A DNA stretch of 64,000 nt from Apiotrichum sp. Y4204 (taxonomy: Eukaryota > Basidiomycota > Tremellomycetes > Trichosporonales > Trichosporonaceae): assembly GCA_025531455.1 (NCBI GenBank), contig JAMYHL010000113.1:1-64000 (forward strand), in the 5' to 3' direction. Positions within the stretch are counted from its first letter, which is position 1; every line of letters starts with the position of its first letter. Below, one piece after another: positions 1 to 11,015 of this stretch. The notes under the pieces were generated by a model. It searched no databases and was not told the origin of the DNA. It saw only the letters and a list, made by a program, of their open reading frames with translations. The translations under genes and the position numbers were made by a program.

Positions 1-715
1 ACGCACCCGTGCAAAAATATTTACGAGATTCACGTTCCTTCCCCACCCCCCGCCTTGGGAATCCCCTTATAACCCTGGTTTGCTTGGGCCCACATGAAAA
101 CAAATATCACCGTGACATCTCCCACAGAGTTTTCCCAGCATCCCCAAACTGCGAGTGGGTCCTGACTGGTGCCTTTATCTGATTGCAGCTCCTCAACTGT
201 CTTGCAAAACTCTGACGGGACCTCCACATGTTCAAGATTGCTTTGGCCCACATGGAAACAAATGACACTGCGAAATCTCCCACTGAGTTTTGACAGCTTC
301 ACCTGTTTTCATCCCACTTCACCTCCTCGTTTGTTTGGCAAAACTCTGACGGGACCATCACCCTGCCTGGTTTGCTTGGGCCCACATGAAAACAAACATC
401 GCTGTGAAATCTCCCACAGAGGTTTCCCAGCATCCCCGAACTGCGGGTGGGTCCTCAATGGTGCCTTCCCCTGGCTTCACCTCTTCAATCATCTGGCAAA
501 ACTCTGCCAGGATCTCTACCCTGTGTGATTTGCTTGGGCCCACATGAAAACAAACATCACTGTGAAATCTCCCACAGAGTTTTCCCAGCATCCCCGAACT
601 GCAAGTGGGTCCCGAATGGTACCTTCCCCTGGCTTCACCTCCTCAATCATCTCGCGAAACTCTGCCGGGATCTCCACCCTGTGTGATTTGCTTGCGCCCA
701 CATTGTCACGAGCGA
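1..715. repeat. 158-bp tandem repeat array, cut by the left edge
   Basis: A shared core (TTTGCTTGGGCCCACATGAA, followed by an AAATCTCCCACAGAG-type stretch and a CCCAGCATCCCC-type stretch) recurs at about 79, 237, 371, 529 and 687. Spacings are 158, 134, 158 and 158 bp, so the unit is 158 bp and the second copy has lost 24 bp. Copies differ by scattered substitutions; the last is cut off just after its core at about 700. The short ORFs inside follow the repeat period and look like by-products. The array may continue left of the window. A satellite, a subtelomeric repeat or an internal repeat of a larger element are all possible. Confidence 0.85.
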
Positions 716-1604
716 GTTAGGGGCCAGTGACGATCCTTCTAACTCCACTCCGTCCGGACTTGCGGCGATCCTTCTGCAGTCTCGGAGTCGGAATGTGGAC
801 TCGGCGACGGCGTTCTCTGGTCGTCTACCGGTGGGAGCTCGATATCGGCTTGCCGCGGCTCTGTGATTAGTGGCTAAGACATGGTACGGCTACAAGTATC
901 AGACCTGACGTGCAGTAACATGGCTTAGAGTACAACAGAGAAGTCCACACACCTAACACCGCGGGGGTGCGTCGGCGGCTGCTGCTACGGAGATGTACTA
1001 CAAAGCTGTCAGTGTCACGTGATGAACCACGTGACGCCTGCTAGTCGATCGGCAAGGTGGAGGTCGAGGGGATGTTCGCGGCGATCTTGATGCTCACGTG
1101 GCATAGATCCGAAGATCCGGAGATCAAAATTCGGGCCTGGCCGTTGCATAATTGGTGAGCTGGTAGAGTGGGGAGGAAGGGTTGTGGTGGCGGGTGGGAT
1201 TCTTGGAGACCCCATGGGGACATCTCTGGTCGGGGTCTAAACATCAATTCATGGTCGTCGAGAGTGAGTGAGTGTTGAGTACTCATGTACATCAATAGTG
1301 GGTATGCATCGTAAAAATAACCGAGTCGCGAGTTCCCCAGACCGGCGCCGCCGGCCACCGGCCCACCGGCAAATATTTTTAAATGCCGACGTGATGTCAA
1401 CAACACCGGGATCGGAGCGTCTAAATATCAACCGGTCGATTCGCGATTCTGTTATCGATGGTGCTCACGCGCTCACATCAACTCGCATTTCCGCCGACGC
1501 CGCCGAACTATCATGTGCATAAAGGCTAGCAGGATGCGGCATGGGGAACATGTACAGCACCCAACAGCTCCTCCAGCCTCCCATCACCTTCTCAGCAACG
1601 AAGC
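716..1604. other. Non-coding stretch between the repeat array and the GH172 gene
   Basis: No ORF here resembles a protein. The sequence TGTCACG occurs at 704 and again at about 1013, but the flanks carry no matching target-site duplication, so I do not call a solo LTR. The 3' part should contain the promoter and 5' UTR of the gene starting at 1605. Confidence 0.5.
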
Positions 1605-3041
1605 ATGTCCGCCATGAACCGCGACAACCTCCTTTCCGCGGCCGCGACCAAGAAGAACGCTCGCTCCGCGCGCGTGTCTAGCTGGGACCACTCCGGCAAG
1701 AATGAAGACGCCTTCATTGTGCGACCTGGAGAGTCGATCGTCCTTGCCGACATTGAGGGGTGAGGCATATCTTCGCCGTTCGATTCACTCGCTGACGACA
1801 GCCCCGGTGCGCTCACCCATCTATGGTTTGTCCAGGCCTGCCGCCGGATCCTCGGCCCGGGCCTTGTCCCCTACTCGCGAACCGGCGTGGCGATGATGGA
1901 GATCCATAACGCCCTGGGCATTGTGTACGAGGACAACGACCCCGACTACTACCGCAAGGTCTTGATCAAGATGTACTGGGACGGCTCCGACACGCCGTCG
2001 GTGCTCGCGCCGCTCGGCGACTTTTTCTGCATCGGCAACTCGATGCCCGGCAACTTTGAGAGTCTGCCCTTTACGGTCTCGGCCAAGCCGAGCGAGGACC
2101 ACACGTTCGGCGGCAACTGCGGCGCCAACTGCTACCTGACGATGCCGTTTAACAAGCGCGCGCGCATCGAGATTGAGAACCAGGGCGAGCACGCGTATAT
2201 CCAGTACTTCTACATCGACTACGAGCTGTACAAGGAGCCCCTGCCGCAGGACACGCTCTACTTCCACGCCATGTGGCGGCGCGAGAACCCCACCGGGGGG
2301 TGGGCGCCGAACGACACGCAGACCAACTCGCTCGAGACTCAGGTCGCCAACCTTGACGGAAAGGACAACTATGTCATCCTCGAGACGGAGGGACAGGGAA
2401 ACTACATCGGCTGCAACCACTCGGTCTACCACTTCCAGGGGACTTGGTGGGGCGAGGGCGACGACATGATGTGAGTGGCCCCAGCTAAGGATGCATGCTG
2501 ACCGAAGCTTCATTGACGACGACCAGTGGCCGCCGTCAATGCACGGCACCGGCGGCGAGGACTACTTCACGCAGGGCTGGGGCATGCAGAAGAACGCGTA
2601 CAGCTTCTGCGGCTCGATCATCCACGAAGGCGACGTCCCCAACACGCAGGTCTCGTACCGTTGGCACCTGCCCGACCCGGTGCGCTTTGAGAAGAAGATT
2701 AAGGTGACTATGGAGACCGGCCACGGCAATCACCTGCGCGACGATTGGTCAACCACTGGTATCAGACTCTGCCCGGGCCCAAGCTCGAGATCCTGCCCGT
2801 CGAGCAGCGCCTCCCTCGCCGCCCCATCATGTCTGGTGACCCGGTTGAGGAGCCCAAGATTGAGGACCTGCCTGAGCCACACAAGTCCAAGGCCATCGAG
2901 CGCGAGAAGCGCTTTAAGGAGTACCTCGAGGACAGGAAGGGGTGGGTCGACCGCCGCGCCGCCGACTCGCAGGAGCGCGCCGTCAAGAACGTCGAGATCG
3001 CCAAGGAGATCCGCGCGCGTTGGCTGGGTGCTTCTAAGTAA
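1605..3041 (+). CDS. GH172 / DUF2961-family glycoside hydrolase-like protein, apparently frameshifted
   Basis: The protein matches the DUF2961 (GH172) family, whose characterised members act on alpha-D-fructofuranosides or D-arabinan. Exons: 1605-1759, 1802-2470 and 2508-3041; introns of 42 and 37 nt have GTGAG donors and AG acceptors. Family-like segments are GPGALTHLWFV across the first junction, GNCGANCYLTMPF in the middle and DDDQWPPSMHGTGGEDYF after the second junction. No signal peptide is visible. Near 2745 the frame changes: exon 3 reads HLRDDWSTTG, but the expected continuation NHWYQTLP lies in another frame, and no canonical intron fits. Family members usually have about four residues between DDWS and WYQ, so a deletion of about 7 nt would explain it. 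Either a sequencing error or a recent pseudogene is possible. The substrate cannot be inferred. Confidence 0.75.
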
Positions 3042-3479
3042 GGTCCGAATCTCTCGGCTCATCTCGTTTATAGAGCAGCGCGACGCCGTTAGCAGTAGCG
3101 ACGGGCTGTGTCATATCGGTGCAATGAATTTGAATGCCACTTGCGTTGGGAGCGGCGATGTCGCATTCTTCAATTGGAACGAGTTCGAGGGACGCGCCTA
3201 ATGTAGTGTAGGTGGTTATCACAGTTTGTGGTGCATGAAACTTGCATCTGAGCTAACCGCTGTTCGACTCGGTCGTTGCAACTTAGTCCGCACCTAAGTT
3301 CCGGGCCAATCGCGGTTCAGCTGCCGTCGTGTTTTCATTTGATAAACACGATGCATCATACTTATCATACTTGGCAACTATAAAACACTTCCCTTGCTGC
3401 TCGTGTCTTTGAAATGTCAGAAGCTCCTGTATGGTTGTGCTTTCCTGTCCTCTGTCCGTCTGGTGCAGATGGGAATCAC
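3042..3479. other. Intergenic, between convergent genes
   Basis: The 3' flanks of the GH172 gene (+) and the VIT/VWA gene (-) meet here. It is AT-richer than the coding sequence and should hold both polyadenylation regions. I see no further gene. Confidence 0.6.
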
Positions 3480-6413
3480 CTAAAACATTGACTCTACAGT
3501 AGCAAGCAGGCTGGTGGCATCGGCAACCTCACCTGCAAGCCAGTTCTGAGCTTTCTCAACCATCATTTCCCACGCATCCTTCTCACAGGCAAGACGCTTG
3601 CGGAAAAAGGAGATCGCGCAGGCGGTAGCCATGATGTCATTGTTACCACCGTTGGCGGCGGCCTTGCCGTCAACACAGATCTTTCCCAGGGCTGCTGGGC
3701 CAAGGCCGAGCACGCACTCCAGCTCCGGGGACCACGACCAGCTCCCGAGGAAGCTCTGCAAAAGAGTGAGAGCCTGAAGGGAATCTCTGGGTTTCGGGAC
3801 TGCTGCCTCCGTTCCCGCGGAGTCTGTCGCTGACCCCCTCAGCCAGGCGGCGGTGTCGTCCTTGTCGCGTGAGCCGGAGGAAAGGTTCAAGCCCGCGCAC
3901 GTTAGAGTCTTTGGTTGGCTATGCCTCCCGGCAGTAGGGGCCCGCTGAGGCTCATAGCTGCCCCTCGCACTGAAGAGGGCCGGAGCCGCACCAAAGTGGG
4001 CAGGAGCCGCACCGGAGTGGGGAGGAGTCGCAAAGGAGGAGACACTTGTAGCGGGTGGGACGACAACGGGGGCGGCTGCCATAGGCGAAGGCAGCGGAGG
4101 TCCGGACGGGAACGAATTCTGCGCCCGTTTTGTGATTGCTGATGACCCAAACAAAGCAGGTGGGCTGGACTGAGCTGCTCTGGACAGCGGCTGTAACTTT
4201 GACATTCCGAATCTGAGTCCCCTAGCCGACCCTTTGACGTCCTGCTGCGGAACGAAGGACGTGTACTCGTACTCTTGATGAGCGTAATCGGGGGGGATAT
4301 CCGCATCGACCTCAGTAATCTTGTTGCCTTCGTGTTGGACGGCGACCAATGAGGTCCACTTGCCGGTAACGTGGTAGGTTGTACCCAGGCGTACCGCTTC
4401 GCGCTCGACAATATCGGCAAACCGACCCTCGTACTTGTTCTTCAGGAGTTTCTCACCCGGACCCTTGTCTTTTGCAAAGGAGAGCCATCCGCGACCCTCC
4501 TCGAGCTCCTTGGCTTCCCGGTGAGCTGCCAGCTGATGCAGCAGGGTGCCCGGATTCTTGACCTGCGCCACTGGGATATCTAGCTCCAGGGGACCATGCT
4601 CGGACGTTCCTCTCAAGAGAACCGATCGGGGAACAGCAAGATCATTGATGAGAACATAAGCGGTGGTGCGGTTGAACGGGAACAGAGGCGGCAATTGTGT
4701 GGGTGTCTGGAGGAACTTAGGCGGTTCGAAAGTTGGCAACCCTGCATATTTGTTGCCTTGAACTTTTTCTTGATCGTCCATCTCGGTATCGTCGTCGAGG
4801 TCCTTTTGAAACAGGGATATGACCTTTTTCAGAGGGCTGGTGGACCGGTTGCTCGCGACGGGGCCGCCACCGTCGCCCGACGTGTCAACGTCCTTAGTGG
4901 CGGGATCGATGAGGAGGGAGTCGGCCAACTTTTCCACAATCTCAAAGTCGTCATCGCCATCAGCTGGCGCGTCGTAACGAACCTCGAGAGAGTAATCGTG
5001 GATGTGTGGGAATAGTGCACCTTTGAGCATGCGCACGACCTTCTTGTCCATTTTTTCGCCGTGAGTGGTTGATTGGGAGAAGCCTCGGCCAGCACGGGCA
5101 ACGCCCTCGATAAGGGACGACGATGCGCCGATGCCGACGCCAAGAGTGAAAACACGAATGGTCCCCTTGGAGGCATGCTCGTTGACGAGAGCAAAGAGGC
5201 TTTCCTGGTCCCAGATTTCGCCATCTGTAAGGAGGAACACTTCCAGGTTCATGTCCTTATACCGCTGCTCGAAAGTCGCCTTGACGGGCTGGTACATCTC
5301 GGTGCCGCCGAAGTTGGACTGGAACGTTTCAACATGGGCAGAGGCCTCGGCCAGGGAGGCGGCGTCATAGGTTCTTGACTTTGCCCAGAGAAAACTGAAG
5401 CTTGATCCAAATGAGCAGATGTTAAACTTGATACCGACTGGAAGCGACTTGAGGAAGATGCGCAGTGCGGCCTTGAGGTCGTCGATTGAGCTAGACATGC
5501 TGCCACTGCGATCGCAGATGAAAACCACTTCGGGCTTGTTGGCGTCTGGTGGTAGGGTGAATTTCGGGACGAGAGTTACCATAAGGGCTTGGGATGCAAG
5601 GTTGGGGTGGCGCTCGACAATTGCAGAGGGATCCCCGGCATTGGAAGTGACAATGTTGAAAATGATGTCTTTATCGAGCTCGGCCGCAAAGGAAAGTGTT
5701 GCGGACGCACGACTCAGAGAGGGTTCGTCATTCGGCGCTGTCGAAAGCGTGCCGATGGACACTGCGATTGGATGGGAGGGCGATCGAATGGCGGTGATAG
5801 CTGATTTCTCAGATACTTCGACATCGAGAGTAAAAGCAATGGCACGACTGGTGACATTGCTGCCGGCAATCTGCAGGTTGCCATAGCGGGGCGAAATGCT
5901 TGTGGGGAGTGTGAAGCGCAGGCCGTCGACTTCTGCATCGTGTTGCAGTTCACCGATGAACGTGATCTCCACTCTGACATCTTCGCCTGGACGGACATTG
6001 CCGAGTGTGGTGGTGAAGACGTCGCCCGCTGCGACCGAACGCTCGAGAAGTCCCGCCGTCTCACCACGCTGAGTAGCCGTAGTGTAATCGGCGCGGGCCT
6101 GTTGACGCTCCTTGACGACCCCTTCAAGAGTGACCCGGTCACCAACGAAACATTTGAAGCCAACGACCGAGACGCCATCGTACAAGGGAAAAACGTATCG
6201 GAGCTCTTTGATGGTGTCCTTGGCTCCGGCTGGATAGTTGAATTGTTGAGTAAGGGTTGTTTGCGAGGTGTTGCCCACAATCAAAGTGTGGGCGGTAGTA
6301 TCGAGGAGAGGAAGACACGAGGGCCCCGTGTTTGGGATGACGAACCAGCAGCCGCAAGGTAGAACCATGATGGACGGTGGGATGGATGTATGATGATATG
6401 GAGGAGTGTTCAA
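3480..6413 (-). CDS. VIT domain plus von Willebrand factor A domain protein
   Basis: A single-exon gene for 977 residues. Residues about 30-160 form a VIT domain (vault protein inter-alpha-trypsin), with segments such as YVFPLYDGVSVVGFKCFVGDR. Residues about 295-470 form a VWA domain with a complete MIDAS metal site: D301-x-S303-x-S305 in DRSGSMS, T371 in FGGTEM and D397 in LLTDGE. After a Pro/Ser-rich linker, the last ~110 residues resemble the C-terminal segment of PARP4-like and Dictyostelium VIT-VWA proteins (LLQSFLGSWSWSPEL). There is no signal peptide, so it is probably intracellular, and a metal-dependent protein-binding role is inferred. Met16 (MVLPCGCWFVI) is an alternative start at 6368; the residues before it look like translated UTR. 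Partners are unknown. Confidence 0.88.
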   Translation of the reverse strand: MNTPPYHHTSIPPSIMVLPCGCWFVIPNTGPSCLPLLDTTAHTLIVGNTSQTTLTQQFNYPAGAKDTIKELRYVFPLYDGVSVVGFKCFVGDRVTLEGVVKERQQARADYTTATQRGETAGLLERSVAAGDVFTTTLGNVRPGEDVRVEITFIGELQHDAEVDGLRFTLPTSISPRYGNLQIAGSNVTSRAIAFTLDVEVSEKSAITAIRSPSHPIAVSIGTLSTAPNDEPSLSRASATLSFAAELDKDIIFNIVTSNAGDPSAIVERHPNLASQALMVTLVPKFTLPPDANKPEVVFICDRSGSMSSSIDDLKAALRIFLKSLPVGIKFNICSFGSSFSFLWAKSRTYDAASLAEASAHVETFQSNFGGTEMYQPVKATFEQRYKDMNLEVFLLTDGEIWDQESLFALVNEHASKGTIRVFTLGVGIGASSSLIEGVARAGRGFSQSTTHGEKMDKKVVRMLKGALFPHIHDYSLEVRYDAPADGDDDFEIVEKLADSLLIDPATKDVDTSGDGGGPVASNRSTSPLKKVISLFQKDLDDDTEMDDQEKVQGNKYAGLPTFEPPKFLQTPTQLPPLFPFNRTTAYVLINDLAVPRSVLLRGTSEHGPLELDIPVAQVKNPGTLLHQLAAHREAKELEEGRGWLSFAKDKGPGEKLLKNKYEGRFADIVEREAVRLGTTYHVTGKWTSLVAVQHEGNKITEVDADIPPDYAHQEYEYTSFVPQQDVKGSARGLRFGMSKLQPLSRAAQSSPPALFGSSAITKRAQNSFPSGPPLPSPMAAAPVVVPPATSVSSFATPPHSGAAPAHFGAAPALFSARGSYEPQRAPTAGRHSQPKTLTCAGLNLSSGSRDKDDTAAWLRGSATDSAGTEAAVPKPRDSLQALTLLQSFLGSWSWSPELECVLGLGPAALGKICVDGKAAANGGNNDIMATACAISFFRKRLACEKDAWEMMVEKAQNWLAGEVADATSLLATVESMF

Positions 6414-8066
6414 GATTGAGCCGGGGTGGATGGATGAAAGGATGAAAGGAGGAGGACAAGGATGAGAAGAGGGAGGAAGAGCTTTTAAGAGCTAGAGAGA
6501 CACAGAGAGACGCCACAGCGCGCAGACAACGGCACGACACGGCAGCACAGCATTTGCAGCTTTGCGGCCATGTAGCACGGGCGCGTAGCACCGTCATCGG
6601 TCCAGTCAATCCATCGCGGACCACGACCACCCCAACTGTTTAACAAGCATACTTTTACTATTTGCCACCGCTCCTTTTTTGCCACCCGTCTGGGGACCCC
6701 GCATTGATCGCGCCAGCCGATCGCGCTCTTTTTCATTCCTTATTCCTCGCTTTGGCATACCGTCCATATCCGACAGTGAAATATCCCCCAGGCCCCAGGC
6801 ATTGTAAGGCACGTACAGTGAGCAGCAGCTGAGTCGTACTCGCCTCACTACACACTTCTACTAGTGGATACATGATCGCAGGAGGCAGTGTATGTATGCA
6901 TATCCTGCTCGGCACAGGCCACACGCCACAGGCCACAGGCCACAGGGCAAGCAAGCCGGCATGCGTGGCATGGGCCGACACCCAAGTCCTAGCGCCCAGC
7001 GCGGCGGTGGACTACAGCCTTGCTTGCCAGCCTTGGTTGTCTGCCCAGATTCTCTTCATCAGTCTTGGCGCCTGGTCCTTCTCGGCTTGTCAGAAGGATT
7101 GGGTGGGTGAGTCAGAGTGGCACTGAGCAGCTGAGTCTCTGTGTAGCGCCCGCGACAAACAAGCGCGTGCTGATGCGCTCAGAGGCGTAAAGGCGTCATT
7201 AGAGGCGGGCCGGAACTGGAGCCGCATACCGTTGGAAAGGCCTACTCTGGTGATGTTGATTGGTAACTGGGCTCTGGCTCTGCCGTGTCCCACCGCAGGC
7301 TCCGCAAGATCAAGGTTGAAACAGATCCAGCCAGGGATCGATCAACCCAGCAACGCGTCAGCTGCCTGGTCGCCCCGAGTGCACGAGTGACCCTTGCTTG
7401 AGACGCGCGACCCGACTAGTTACTTCCACCAGGAGTCGATTGGTATCCGAAAGGAGAAGAAATACCGGTGTACAGGAATTGTACAGGAACGGCTATGGTG
7501 CATGGTGCGACGTGCGAAGAGGAGGGGAACAAGGGGGTCTTTTGCGGTTCTCCCCCTCCTGATGTTTCGACCAAGAAGCTGTGCAATTTGCAATTGGCGT
7601 CGTGAGTAAGCTGGTGCCGTTATGGCCTGCACTCGTTTTGTGACAGCTGGTCACGTTCATTGCATTCAATGGATCAATGGATCAATGGAGAGCTGGGCAG
7701 CACATGTCCCATCGAAAGACGCCATTGCCAGTTTCTGCCTTTCAGCCTCGTCACAGGAGAACCGGTGCCGTATGATCCGTCGACTACGGGTGTACAGGCC
7801 ACTCTGCTCAAGCTTTCGCCTCGGCGACTTATCACAATGTTGAAAGGCTCACGCCGGCTTCAGCGCAAACGAGCGAATCCTGAAACGCATGCAGCCGATA
7901 TTGAGTTGTGATATCAATGCACTCGAGCTGCAGAGGAGAGGCCGTCCAGAGTATCTGATCGAACCATCGACTGTTCGACCTGAAGGTCATCCAGGTGTTG
8001 CTGCACTTCCCGACCACACTCTCTCATCTCATTACAAAACAAAGAATGCCATACCTACCGCCAATA
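6414..8066. other. Intergenic region
   Basis: This lies upstream of the VIT/VWA gene and downstream of the GPI-anchored protein gene; both are on the minus strand. A short run of CCACAGG-type units (about 6914-6947) is the only obvious repeat. The ORFs are short and without recognisable motifs. Confidence 0.5.
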
Positions 8067-8918
8067 TCAAACAAGGGCAGCAATTGCCATGGCACTAACA
8101 CCGAGGAGACCGAGGCTCACGGAGTTGCGTCCGGCCTAAAGTCGGTACTTGTTATTTTACAGGCTCACGCCGGACACCGCTACTCACCGCACTCCACATG
8201 TTGTTCTTCTTGCACTCGGCAATGAGGGGGTCAATATTGCGGACCATGGTCTTGACACGTTCATGGGAGTTGCTCTTGGCGCAGTCGCGGCACGGCTCGA
8301 AGGAGGACCTGTTGTAGCTACCGGGGCCATTCTGTCCTTCAGCACACTTCTCTTTTGAATGAAACTCACACCACACGCCAAAGTGATGCACAGCATGTCT
8401 TGCACCGTGTCACCGCTGTTGACCCAGTTGTCCTTGCAGAGCTTAAACATCTCGAGTGAGTCGTGGCACACGTCGTAGCATGCCCCAAGGACGGTGCCAT
8501 TCGCAGTGGTGTCGTTCTTGCCATTGACGCCCCCGACAGTGCCGTTCTTTCCAGTTCCGCCAGCAGACACGCTCGCTGAAGAAGGGCCGGTGGCGGTGGC
8601 CTTCGGAGAATCGGCAACGCCGCTTGATGTTGACTGCGGAGCCGAGTCGCTGAGAGGACTAGCCTCGGCATCTCCCCCAGTCCCCTTGGACTCAATAGAC
8701 GCCAACGCGGTTTCAGTCGCTGCTGAATCCTCGCCACTCGTCTCTGTGAAGCCAGCCTTGCCTGTGACGGTGGGCTCCTCGACAGTATCATCTGCCTGAC
8801 GGACAACGAGGCCGGTGTCATCCTGGGGGAGAATGGCTGCGGACGCAGCTGTTGTTAGCGACATACCAGGGGAAGTGGACAAACCGGCTGCGGTGAGCAG
8901 AATAATAGAGGCGCGCAT
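8067..8918 (-). CDS. Predicted GPI-anchored, Ser/Thr-rich cell-surface protein
   Basis: Three exons (minus strand: 8918-8370, 8331-8188, 8135-8067) join in phase to give 253 residues; introns are 38 and 52 nt. The N-terminus (MRASIILLTAAGLS) is a plausible signal peptide. A Ser/Thr/Ala/Gly-rich stretch with several N-x-T/S sites (NGT, NDT) follows. A compact region begins at ACYDVCHDSLEMFKLC and carries at least eight cysteines (later CITLAC, EPCRDC, AECKK). The third exon, found only by splicing, ends in a hydrophobic tail (VSLGLLGVSAMAIAALV) directly before the stop, as expected for a GPI-anchor signal. I do not recognise the cysteine domain. A cell-wall protein is inferred. Confidence 0.78.
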
Positions 8919-10453
8919 TATGGTTAGAGAGAAGATTGACAGGTTAGGACAAAGGAGAAGTAGGCCGGAGGGCGTGGCTTATGTACCACCACAGCTGTTT
9001 CAGTTGTCCGTCGACCTCCGCAACGCTTCATCTCTGACTTCCGGGAAGCGACATGGTAGGCTTATCACGACTTGACGACGGCTCGGGAGCTGCAAGTGGA
9101 TGGAGTTGGACAGCGAAGCAGAGCGCGAGAGTGTTTAGCAACCCCTACCGCGTGTCGTGAGTCCGTCGCGATGCTCAAGGGGTACCGCACTCAACTATCC
9201 CGGGACGTTGACAGCGATGGCAAACAGAAGGGTAATCGCTCCTCGAGGCCACCACTGCTCTGCTCCAATGTGCCGAAAGGTCAGATCATGCCGCTTCATC
9301 GGACGTCAAATACTCGCGCGATCCAGGCTGTTCCGTTCCTTAGGGGGGGCAGTCACGGGAGACCTGGAACAGGGAAGACAGGTACCGAAACAATGGTGCC
9401 GTACCCGACCGTCACTTCAAAGATTGTTTGTCAACCAACACTTCAGAGATCAGAGAAGAGCTCAAAAGAGTGACCACCCCGCTCCGGTTACCAAGGGAAA
9501 TCGCACGACGTTTCACCTCAGCCGAATCAGGCCACGGGTTGGTTCCAATGTATGTGCACCGAGCCACACTGGACGGGTGTTAGCGACCAGCACGTACGGG
9601 TACAGCTGCAGTGTAGTGTGCATTTACAAGACGTAGACCCTTGGCAGTTGCGGAGTTGCAATTGTGACTTGACCTCCTGCGGCTTTACTGCACCGCGCAC
9701 TTTTTACTGGCTACAAATACTCATACGTGCTGGGCATCCTCTGACCCTCAACCGTTACAATTTGCTCTCCTGGTGTCACCAATTGTCTTCGGAGAGTTTG
9801 GTGCCTATGAGGAGGGCGCGGCGTCCCGTTTTGAGTTCTGTGTATCCAATGAGGCCAGTTGTTCGCTGGATTAGCGACAGTTTCTAGAGTCTGAGACAAT
9901 TCCAAGTGGGAAGCTGGCCTAAGCTGGAAAGGTGGCCTCAATTTCAAACCGCCCATCGGTGCTACTGTACTTGGACCGTCGACCCTTGGTCAACCCGGCG
10001 TGATCTTTGGAGCTCGAAATGGGCCAGGGGAGGCATCATTTGGAATGTCAACTCGGATGCCAGGTCTCGACCTTGGCCGGACATACAATGCATGGACAAC
10101 CCGTGAGCCACCGTGATGAACCGGTTCCGGCTGATAAATCTGGACCCACTGGGGCCTAGAACGCCGAGATACCGCGGACAACACCAAGGCCGAGACCGAG
10201 ATATGAGATTGTACTGGTGGAAGTGGCGGTGCTAGCCGTTCGGTTGATCGTAGTTGACGTCACCTCAGATGACCGTGTCGCGTCGAGTCGCGTCAACTGC
10301 ACCGATGAACTTGGATAGTTGGATTGAGATAAATACCACGTTGTGCATGCATCTTGCATTCAACCAAACATTCTCACATTCTCACATTCTCCTTGCCCTC
10401 ACGGCCGCAACAGCCTACCATTCTTTTCGTTACAACCCTTTTACTTTCTTACA
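8919..10453. other. Divergent intergenic region
   Basis: Shared 5' flank of the GPI-anchored protein gene (-) and the DUF3224-like gene (+). Short CATTCTCA direct repeats lie at about 10369-10391, in the likely 5' UTR of the plus-strand gene. I find no supported gene. Confidence 0.5.
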
Positions 10454-11015
10454 ATGACCGTACAGAAGAGTAGGTTCTTGTTGCGCACGGTTGGACATCA
10501 ACTAATGCCCTAGTCACCACCCACGCGCGCGACACAACGTGCACCCCCGGTGAAGTGCACACGCCCAAAAGTGCCGCACTCCCGCAGCTCTCCACGATGA
10601 CTATGGAGACGGCGTACCGCGGCGACATGGAAGGTCTCAGCGTTGCGCAATATGTCAAGTGAGTAAATACGAGCGTGTGAATTAAGCTGATTGCAGCACG
10701 ACCATGCCCACTGGCGAGATGAAGTTCAGTACGTCACGTTACCTCCTCGTCCACGCGCCTTGCATCTGACACGCAGCCGGCCTCTCGAGCTTCAGCGGCA
10801 CCATCACTTTCCCCGGCACTCCAGCCAAGAAGGGCACCTTCCTAGTCACCATCATTGGCACCTGTGACACGGCTGTCGATGCGACAAGCACCATCGTTCC
10901 CGGTAGCGGCACCGGAGAGTTGGTCGGCATCTCTGGCAAGGCTGTTCTGCGCCATGAGGTCAGCGAGGCGCAGGGCGAGATTGAGGTCGTGTGGGAGGTC
11001 GAGTTTGCCAAGTGA
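10454..11015 (+). CDS. DUF3224-like small beta-barrel protein
   Basis: Four exons (10454-10469, 10514-10658, 10697-10728, 10777-11015) join in phase to 143 residues; introns are 38-48 nt. The pattern AYRGDMEGLSVAQYV, then FSGTITFPGTPAKKGTFLV, then VPGSGTGELVGISGKA matches the DUF3224 family. These are small proteins related to the allene-oxide-cyclase-like barrel, mostly known from bacteria, with no settled function. No signal peptide or membrane segment is visible. The first exon is only 16 nt; the start is set by the splice phase (MTVQK, then ITTHARD). The family call is from pattern only. Confidence 0.75.

Noticed and set aside
704..1020. Possible solo LTR (TGTCACG at both ends)
   Set aside because: No target-site duplication flanks it and no second copy or internal element genes are visible.
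1821..2549. 242-codon ORF opposite the GH172 gene
   Set aside because: Antisense shadow; the plus strand carries the family motifs.
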